Source: Beroe ovata (Eukaryota > Ctenophora > Nuda > Beroida > Beroidae). From it: 24,833 nucleotides of DNA. The notes beneath the pieces are model-generated. The model ran no database searches. It saw only the letters and a program-made list of their open reading frames with translations, and was not told where the DNA came from. Position 1 is the first letter of the stretch. Each line of letters begins with the position of its first letter. The position numbers and the translations under genes were made by a program. The stretch lies in assembly GCA_946803715.1 (NCBI GenBank), contig CAMPET010000074.1, positions 48,325-73,157 of the forward strand, read 5' to 3'. Below, one piece after another: positions 1-9,300 of the stretch.

Positions 1-50
1 TTGTTGTGTTTGTGTGTGTGTGTGTGTGTGCGTGTGTGTGTGTGTGTGTG
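1..50. repeat. (GT)n microsatellite in myosin intron
   Basis: Near-perfect GT dinucleotide tract with one GC interruption, lying in the intron downstream of the exon at 202-321. No other signal is seen between 51 and 201. Confidence 0.95.
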
Positions 51-201
51 TAAATTGTTATGAGAATGTTCTGGAAACTTCTACAAGAACAATAAGATAT
101 CCCATAGTGTGACCAAAATCCGGGAACAATTCCCACTTCAGTTATTCACAAGATACTTCGTGACATATAATTATACACGTGACTAGACAATGCGATTGTA
201 C

Positions 202-321
202 CTGATCAGCGTTCTGTCCCTTGTGCACGTACTCTGATCCCACTTTAATTCTGGGCTTGATCAGAGCCTTTGTCATCTCCACTGCGTTGAGACCAAACAT
301 GTGACACGCCTTGTCTATCCA
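202..321 (-). CDS. Mhc: Myosin motor exon: [18 protein letters not shown]
   Basis: Forty codons in phase 0, acceptor GCACAG|TGG, donor GATCAG|GTACAA. It encodes [20 protein letters not shown] and [20 protein letters not shown]. The KVGxEYVxKGQN motif is typical of muscle-type heavy chains. This is the last exon of the gene in the window; the intron that follows in transcript direction runs to the left edge. Confidence 0.95.
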
Positions 322-3300
322 CTGTGCGGAAATTAGGGGTAAGTAGGAGAGATGGTGGGGACATGTGGTGATAGTCACCATGGTAACCTGCTGTACAAAC
401 GACACTGTTGGTACATCAGTTTCGACCTACTTTCTGAATTGATATGAAAAATGGTCGACCTTTACATTATCGTAGCCAAATTCAAGAAATGAGATCTTAT
501 CCAATGTATAATGTTCACTGTACACTTATACATACATTGCACAGTGTACAAAATGAACATTATACACTATGCAGTGTACATTATATACACTGTACATTGT
601 TCAGTTTCCAGACACACACGGAGAAGTTGCAGCACTCACCTGCGAATCATCAACAGTGCACCCCTCATCCCGCTTATTGGATTTCATGGTAGTGTTACCA
701 AGGTGGAGTATACCAGCAGTGAACTTGAATATCTTCATTTGCAACTCCGCTGAAACACACGCGAGTAGCTACATGCAGTAGCTGTGTTTCGAGAAGTGTG
801 TGGAGTAAGGGGTGAGGAGTGAAAGGGAAGGCGGTGAGGAGTGAGGGGAGAGGGAGGAGTGATGGGAGGGGGAGGAGAGAGCGGAGGAGTGAGGTTGAGG
901 ATTGAGAAGTGAGGAGTAAGGATTGAGGAGTGAGGAGTGAGAGGGAAGGCGGTGAGGAGTCAGGGGTGCCGGGTGAGGAGTGTTAGGGAAGGCGGTGAGT
1001 GGGGAGTGAAAGTAGTGCGATTGAGGAATATCCTTATTTGTAGTTTCGACGGTAAACCCATTACATTTTGAGCAATTCCATTACCAACTAGAAATATTTT
1101 CCCTATTTCGATGAGGTGATTTTAAAGCTTGAGTCCTAATGCATGAAAATGTCTCAGAACAAAATTCTGTGGTTTGATCACATTATCGAATTAGCATTCT
1201 ATAGCCGTGATTTTCGATGGTTGGGAATAATGCTAGAATACTGGGAACACGTACATTCACTGGAGACAGTGGAGCGGTTATTGTCGATTTGATAATGAGC
1301 AAGGGAAAATCACGGGTATTCATCAGATTTTTAGTACACAATATTCATAGCGTTGTGTAATTAGTGATCCGGGGGAACCGCGATACTAAGAATTGATCAC
1401 ACTCGGGTAGGTACCGCATCAGTTCACATTTCACTACCGAGCAATGAAGCATAATATACAATCACTCCAGTAGTAGGTCACGGGAAAATGATAACAATCT
1501 TTGTGAAAAGGCGCTTTCTTCGACCCATAGCACCCTCTAATAAATTTGGTTGACTTGGCACACAGATCCTCTACTCTGAATAAAGCATTGGTACTCACGT
1601 GAGAATTTGAGGATGCTCATGCACTGCTTGGTTTCAGCAAAGAGGTCTGGGTCGCAAAGAGAGTCGACAATGACATCTCCGTTACTTAGCAACGCATAGT
1701 TAGCCGGTTGATTGGTCAACAGACACTCGTCAACTGAAAAATTGTGTTGGTTGATTAAGAATGGAATAGATAAATGAAGTGGGGTTGGTAGAAATATGTT
1801 CCGCTTTCACTTTCAGAATATATCCTGGCTAATGCCCAACACTCACGCTCAGCTTGTGACATTCCCTTGAGCATCTGATAGAATATGTGGAATGATCTCT
1901 CATCCGGGTTCTGGTAGGTAACTCTAGCTTTCTCCAGCAGGTACCGCTCTATATCAGCACTGGGTGGAAGTAATATCATTGTAATGATAGTGTGAAATAT
2001 TTCCTTGTGTTTGGAATAGCTGGTAATGGCTGGCAATCATGATAGGTGTGAAAATGAACGAAAAGCAGTATGTGATAGTGTGATTGATGAGTTAGCAGTC
2101 ACACCCTTCTCTTCAACTTGCTGACGAATCTGCAATAGCATCAGCATGCCTCTATAGATCATATTGATATTCTTCTAGCATAGATTTACTAAATAAGCTA
2201 ATAAGGAACAGCGAAAATCCAGCAATCTGCGGTATCAATGAGATCTCCAAAGCAGCAGATAGTTTTTATAGCAAGTGCTATATCCTCTAGTGCTGTATCT
2301 CTCTCTATCATGAATAGTTCATGTATGGGAACACTCCAATTGGTCATGTCAGATATGCTGGAGTTGCAGCATCCTATGGCTGAGCAGCTGATAGATTCTA
2401 TCTAGCAGAGTTTCTATAGTGTAGTTTTCCAGAGTAGTTAGAGCAAAATGTACTATTGTCTAGAATATGCATAGCCCAGTGCATAGCACATCCCTCTTTG
2501 ACAGAGTACACAATGTACAATATGTATTGTACATTGTACATTTCTGACAGCTGCATCTCCTGCGTTTTGTACCTCATTATTCTCCCTGCCGCTCCGAAAT
2601 GTATCCGGACAAACTTCCCAAATCTCGAAGAGTTGTCATTTTTGAGGGTCTTAGCGTTGCCGAAGGACTCCAGAACAGGATTACACCGCACAAGCGCCTG
2701 GTCGAGTGTACCCGCAGCTGTAGGCATGGTAACTCCACCCATTCCAGTGATTGACAGAGCAGTACCAATAGAGGGGTGACGGTTGTCAACGCCACATACC
2801 TCCGCTAAATACTCAATCACTGCAAAGTGTAGGGGGGTGTAAGAGGGAGTGGATTGTGTATGTACCTGTGAATCTTGCCCTGCGCTCCAAAGTGAATCCT
2901 GATGAACTTCCCGAATCGGGAGGAGTTGTCGTTCTTGATTGTCTTGGCGTTACCGAACGCCTCAAGGACAGGGTTACATTGAACAAGCTGTTCATCAAGA
3001 CCGGCTGATCCTTCGGCACTCTTTCCTTCAACTCCGCAAATTGACGCAAAATATTGGATAACTGGGAGTTTACTCGTGAGGATAAAGAACTATAAACTAA
3101 CTAGGGGCTTTACTGCGAACCCTGATAATTATATGATAAGATGCAAACCTTTCTTGGTGTTCTCAGTTTTTCCCGCGCCTGACTCCCCAGTGATAAGGAT
3201 AGACTGGTTTTCTCTCTGCTGGATCATGGTCTGGTAAGACTCGTCGGCCACAGTGTAGATATGAGGGGGCATCTCAGACCGCCTGGTAGAGAGAGGAAGA

Positions 3301-6300
3301 GGTGTTAGAGAAGGTGCTACAGAGGGTTATAAGAGGTGTCATATACAGAATATAGTGAGGCCGTCAAGATCCTCCGTCGCACAAAGATAGTGATAAGTGA
3401 TTAACATCTGACCTCTTTCCCCTGTAGGAATTTATAACTTCTTTGGTGTAGATGGGCAGTCTAGCGTAGGGGTTGATCGCCACGCAGAAGATGCCAGAGT
3501 ATGTCTGAAATATTGACAGAGATCAACGTCGCATCGTATTTGAGACATAGGTATGCGATCATTATGAGTGATCCTTAGGATCTTGCTGAATTGCACAGCT
3601 TTCGTCTCGTGTACTTCAATCACAAGGAAATTTTCCTTGTTGTTTATATAGTCTCAGGATGGGAGTGTGGAGCATTGTTATGCCTGTGTATCGATTTAAC
3701 CTTATCTGGTCCCAAACTACATGGCTTGTAAATAGGATTTGATCGGATAGGGGCGGTCCGTGTAGACATACTCTGTGCTTTCAGCTATACAATAATGAAG
3801 CAGTTTTGCAGGGCATGTTTCTGTTTAGCATCGCGACAAGTGCTGTATCCAATTATAATACTCTCCGGGCGTTATTTCCGTTAATAATGCACGCTCTCTA
3901 TTTCTGATAATGGTGCTCGCAGTGCANTATGTCACTGATATTTTTTCGGTGATATTTTTTACCCATATTTTTCCGAGTTTTCTGATATATATGAGTCGAA
4001 AAAATACGTGGGAGCGTCCACGTATAAATATTTTTTGGTGATATATATCAGTATTTGCGGTCAGATTCTCCATCCCATGAGTCCAATGATTCAATTTTAA
4101 CATGTACCCAGAATTGGAGTGAATGTAAAGGTTAATTACATTTTAATACATTCGATACACATGCTTTCATTTGGAGCTACTCGGCGTGAAATTTGCAGAA
4201 ATGCATTGGATGACATTAAAGTAATGAAAATTGAAATTAAGAAAATGGGGTCAATCATATCAATATAAAAATGCTTCACCCTATTCAAAAAACACTTGGA
4301 AAGTTATTAATTAAAAACGCTATAATAAATACCTGTATATCATGAGTTTTAGTTTAGAATAGCGTAGTTTAGATTAGTAGTTTAGATTAGTAGTGTTAGT
4401 AGTTTAGATTAATGTTAGTTTTAGTAGTGTTAGATTAACGTTACGAATAATGTTCATCGTTCACAGTGAGAAGAATGTACTCCTTTTTGAATAGATTATT
4501 GTGGATATTTCCGCCATCGCCGAGAGGGCTGCCTCTGGTCCCATGGAACGCAGTCTATGAGCCACTGATTCTCCAAATGTAGAATACTCATCCACGATAT
4601 CAGGATATTTGGGAATGTGCGTTGCTGCAACTTGTTGAGGTGAAGCAGCGAAAGAGGTGAAGGCATCACTCATCTTGTGAAGTCCGTCCACTGAAACATT
4701 GTGTGTTAGCATCAACATATTTTGGTAATTTTTGTCTGTATAGTGTATACTGCAGTCTGCATAGTCATTTGGTGATCCTTGTCTGTGAACCCAAGGGCGC
4801 CACCTTTTGCCCCCTTTATGCCCCATTTCCGTCTCCAAAATATCCTTTTTGTCGCCCCGAAAATTCCTCTTTTTAGCCCGGTGCATGCCTCGTGCAAAAA
4901 AAGGTGCACAATGATGGAGGGAAGCGTGCAAGAAAGGATCAAAAAGGTGGCGCCCTTGGGGCACACACCGGGAAAAAAGGTGACGCAAAAAAGGGAGCAT
5001 TTTGGGGGCGAAAAGAGGACACTTTGGGGGCAAAAAGGGGCATTTTGAGGGTGGAAAGGGGCATTTTGGGGGCTAAAAGTTAAATGGTGCCGGCGGAGCA
5101 TTAGCAATCAACGACGCAATCTTCAATATTATGCAAAATATTACCTAGTTGTCTGCTTTGATCTTTCAAATCTTCACGATCTTTAGAAAACTTGGATTTG
5201 TTTCCATTCTTTAGACCTGTTGTAGGCTTGGGTCCTGCAGTGATAGGGTCATTGACTGAAATCGTGACGACATTGGTGCAACACTGGTGTGACACCGATA
5301 CGGCACTAATGCCACACTGGTGCGACACCTTTTTGACACTTCATCATAGTGTCATAATTGTGCAATTGTGTCATCACAGTGTCGCAGTGGTGTCACAATG
5401 GTGCCGCACCAGTGTTGACTGCCGCTACAGTGCTGTCGGGATTCGAATATAGCTAGCAATCAACGACATATCATAACAGATGCGAATGATACCAGAAAGG
5501 AATAATTTTATTAATTAGTCAAGCCAACCTGTAGAATCCTTCTCTGTCTCAGCTGACATCTTCAGTTTCTTAATCACAATGCTCTCTTCTAATTCCAGAG
5601 TTCTGTTCAGGTCTGCAGAAGCACTTGAGAGGGAATCGTCGGGACTATGATCGAGATCAATGACTTCATTTGAACCATTCAAATTGTCCTCGTGAGAGAT
5701 AACCTATGGGATGTAAAGTCATGAATTTCAAACCGAGCCGAAAGTCTATGAAGCGAATAATCACTGATTTTGTCGAAATAGTCACCTGAATGGGTGATGG
5801 GGCATTTGTTGAGGGTTCATCTTCCCCGAAAAGGCCCACTGCTTTACCATCCAAAAAACGGAGGAATTCTGCATGCTTATACAGCTTTCCCTTTGGTTTG
5901 TCAGGAGCACCTTGTCCACTCTTGGTCCTCTGGAACGAAAAATCATTTTTTCCATCGTTGACTAGTGACATACCTTATATTGCTTGTTTGTAATAGTAAT
6001 AGATGATACTTTAACTTATGACAAGAAAACCACGACATGTCTTCACCTCTTCCTTCTCTAACTTTACCAAACTTGCTGTGTAGTTGGATTTAAAACCCCT
6101 GAACAGGGCCATCACTTTGCCAACTGAAACGATTGAATGTAAGACTGGAATTGCGCTACATCTGCTACGTAAACCATGACAAGTTAATTCGATTCTTAAT
6201 GATATACTATACATATCACCTATTCATCAATAATGGACTACTAACCATCAAATGAACCCCAGTACTGCTCATCAACAGCCTTCAAAACTTCCATCAACTC

Positions 6301-9300
6301 CTTTTTGGCTCTTTTCCCCTTCATTCTGTCTTTCTCCTTGTAATCTTCTCCTTCATCAAAGCAGAATATAGGTACAATGTAATGAAAATAATTAATAACG
6401 TAAAATGATCGAATAAAATGATAACCTTATGTATTTAAACTTAAAGCAATAACTCACTTGTCGGATCCCACAGTATGGGAAACTTCTCAACCGCCCGACA
6501 TATTTCTTCAACTCTCTTATCCTCGATGACCATTGTAAGTCTATAGCAGCTATTGAGTGAGTACTGTTAGAAGTATGGTAGCAGTTGAAAGTAGTATAAA
6601 CGATATTCGGATTTCGGGTCATATGATTATTACACCTAGTCACTGTCAATGCGTTCCATCATCCATGAAACTATGAAATGACTCGTGCTGAGTTTTAAGA
6701 TGGTAAGTATGAAGTTATCAGTTTTGAATCAATAATTATTGAATATAGTATGTACCTCATAAGCGTTTCAAAGCGCACTTTTGCTGATTCATGCCTAAAT
6801 TACCATTACGCATCAGAACATCAGTTTAGATCACATCATACTGGCTGTCTATGGGAAACTCCGATACAAAGTAATCTTTTATATATTCCCGCATCTCACT
6901 CGCAGTATCTGATTGAGGCTGATAGTTCCTGGGTGTTATATTTTCCAGTTTCTGATACCACAGTTCTTTAGCCCGATCTGCTTCTTTCTGGCCGATTGGT
7001 TTCTTGCAAATGAGGTAATTGTGGAGGATTACTGATGCTTCTACAACTAGCTTAGCATTGCGTGGCATGCAGTTCAAGCGATTCATCAGGCAACGAAACC
7101 GATTCACCAATATGCCAAAGGCAACTTCAACTACTTGACGTGCTCTAGAGAGACGATAATTAAATATCTCCATCTCAGGTGTTAGGCCGTTTCCACTGAA
7201 AGGTTTCATCAGGTGTTCATTCAAGCCAAATCCATCATCTCCAACAAGGTGATATCGCACCAGCTTCATATCAGGATCACATACATTCTGGGGACTCACC
7301 ATCACGTGAGGAGGGGGTATTCGTAATGGATTTCTTTCTGGAGAAGGTTCAAATAGGTAACGTAAATCAGATCTGTTCCATATCCCAGAATCTGACATCC
7401 TACCGGGCGAGCCAATGTCATAGGCCAGAAACTTGTAATCTGCCCCAACTATCCCCATCAAATTGATCGAATAGGACTGTTTGTAACTGTAATATGTCGA
7501 ACCAGAACTTCTTGGCTTTATCATTGGTACATGTTTACCGTCAATGGCTCCGATTGTGTTCGGATAGTCCCAACGATTAGCAAATTTTCGTTCAATATTG
7601 AGCCATGCGTTCTCATCTCGAGGTACTTGTGCATAGATTGGCCCCAAACGATTTATGATTGCACTCAATACTTGAGGAATGAACTTCGATATTGTCGGTC
7701 GACCAATCATAAAGTAAAGACTGAGAGTTTTATGACTTTCACCACCGGCCAAATATCGGAGTGTCACCATGAGTTTCTCCATGGGAGTAATTCCCTTCCT
7801 TGATGTTGAATCATCGGTTCTTATATCATCCTCAACCAATCGTAAAACATCATGAAATTGGTCTTTGGTCAACCTCATAAAAGATTTAAACTCATCATCC
7901 GACTGTTTGAACAAGACCTTAAACTGGTTTGTCATAGCCCCATGTCTTGATCTGCTTCGAAGATAACGTCTCACCCAGAATCTGAATCAGAATGGCGGGA
8001 TTAATTAGAGTTGACTGAATGAAATTTACAAAAATAACGTCTTTACATTCTAAGATTCAGCATACAACTACTTTATTACCTGGGCCGTTGTCGAAACATC
8101 TGTGCTATGTTCCGTATGAGTAAATGAAGAGATACGGACATCATTGTAAAAGCCATAACAACCGCGACTGTACGGCGTCGATCCATAATCAAGCGCAGTT
8201 AAAATTAAACTGGACAGAGAACAGTGTTTTGAGACTTTTACTAGTGACGATTATCGTAGGTTATTGACTGCACCATATTTGCCCGGTGTTTGCCCAAAGG
8301 GAGCCCCCTTTCGGCCATCTTCTTGACACTATCTTGCCCCTTTTGAACCCACTACATGCTCCTTAATTGCCCTCTTTTACCCCAGCCCCCTATTCAACCC
8401 CCTCCCACCAATACCTATTCCGGAAAGGGTTCAAATCAAGGGCAAAAGGAGGGCAAGAAGGGCGCACAAAAGGGACAAAAAGGGGGCGCAAAGGAGGGCA
8501 ATTCGGTAAAACGTGGTTGAGAGACAGTGGAAAAGAGTACAAAACGGCCAGGCTAAATGGGGGAACAAAAGAGGCTGAAAGGGGGTAGAAAAGGGCAATT
8601 TGGTAACGTGGGTAAGACACTGTTGCAATAGGGGCACAAGGTTGCAAGATGAGAGCTAGATACGGGGGAAAAAGTGGTGCCCTTTGGGCACTAATTGGGC
8701 AAATATGGGCTACAAGGTGACGAATAGTGGACAAAAATCGGCATTTTAAAAGCAAAATGGGATTGGGTGAAATGTGGGCTGTGGGAGAGCAGTCAATAGT
8801 CTACCGGGCAAATGCGGGGCACAAAGGGGGTGAAATAGGGGCATTTTGGGGAATGGGGGCCGAAAGGGTGCATCGGTGGAGCAGCCAATAACCAAAATGT
8901 CTTCCTGCTAATTGGAAACAAGATATTTGAAAGGTTCAATTCCGCAAAACAAACAAGAACTCCAGGAACAGTGGAACACGGATTGTCATTTTTGATGACG
9001 ACGGTGATTGAATTATTTCTTGATCGGAGACGCTATATTTCCCACTTCTATTCCCCCCCTCTGGAGCGGGAAATTCCGTGACACTGATAATCAAATTAAA
9101 GGGGCGTTCAATGATTATTGCTTGCGAAACAGATCAATGATCTGCAAAAAAATTATATTTTCCATGGAACAGGTCGCGCTCAAAAATATATTTTTCCGGA
9201 AAAATATGGCCATATTATATTAGTGTAATAATTGGCCTTGGAACACAGGGGTATGTCCATATGTATGTATCTATCTATATATATAATCGTCGCCCTAAAC

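Larger units (their letters stand above)
2278..3857. repeat. Duplicated myosin block, copy 1
   Basis: Sequence from 2278 matches 9670 onward at a constant offset of 7392 through exons A and B, then with small indels through exons 4 and 3, to 3562/10970. After an unmatched stretch 3563-3794 the match resumes (3795/10973) and stops at 3857/11034. Exonic differences are all synonymous; intronic indels are few. Confidence 0.95.

Noticed and set aside
2398-2572. Continuation of the exon A frame beyond its donor
   Set aside because: The frame leaves myosin homology exactly at AG|GTACAA and matches the phase of the next exon only if spliced there.
2456-2779. Plus-strand 107-codon frame over the myosin exon (and its twin at 9848-10171)
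   Set aside because: Antisense shadow of exon A, which is strongly supported on the minus strand.
4712-5107. Frames with PKCPLFxPxNAPF-like repeats, and the similar ones at 8367-8755
   Set aside because: Compositional artefacts of the C/G-rich foldback repeats; in the first case they overlap the intron between two MADF exons.
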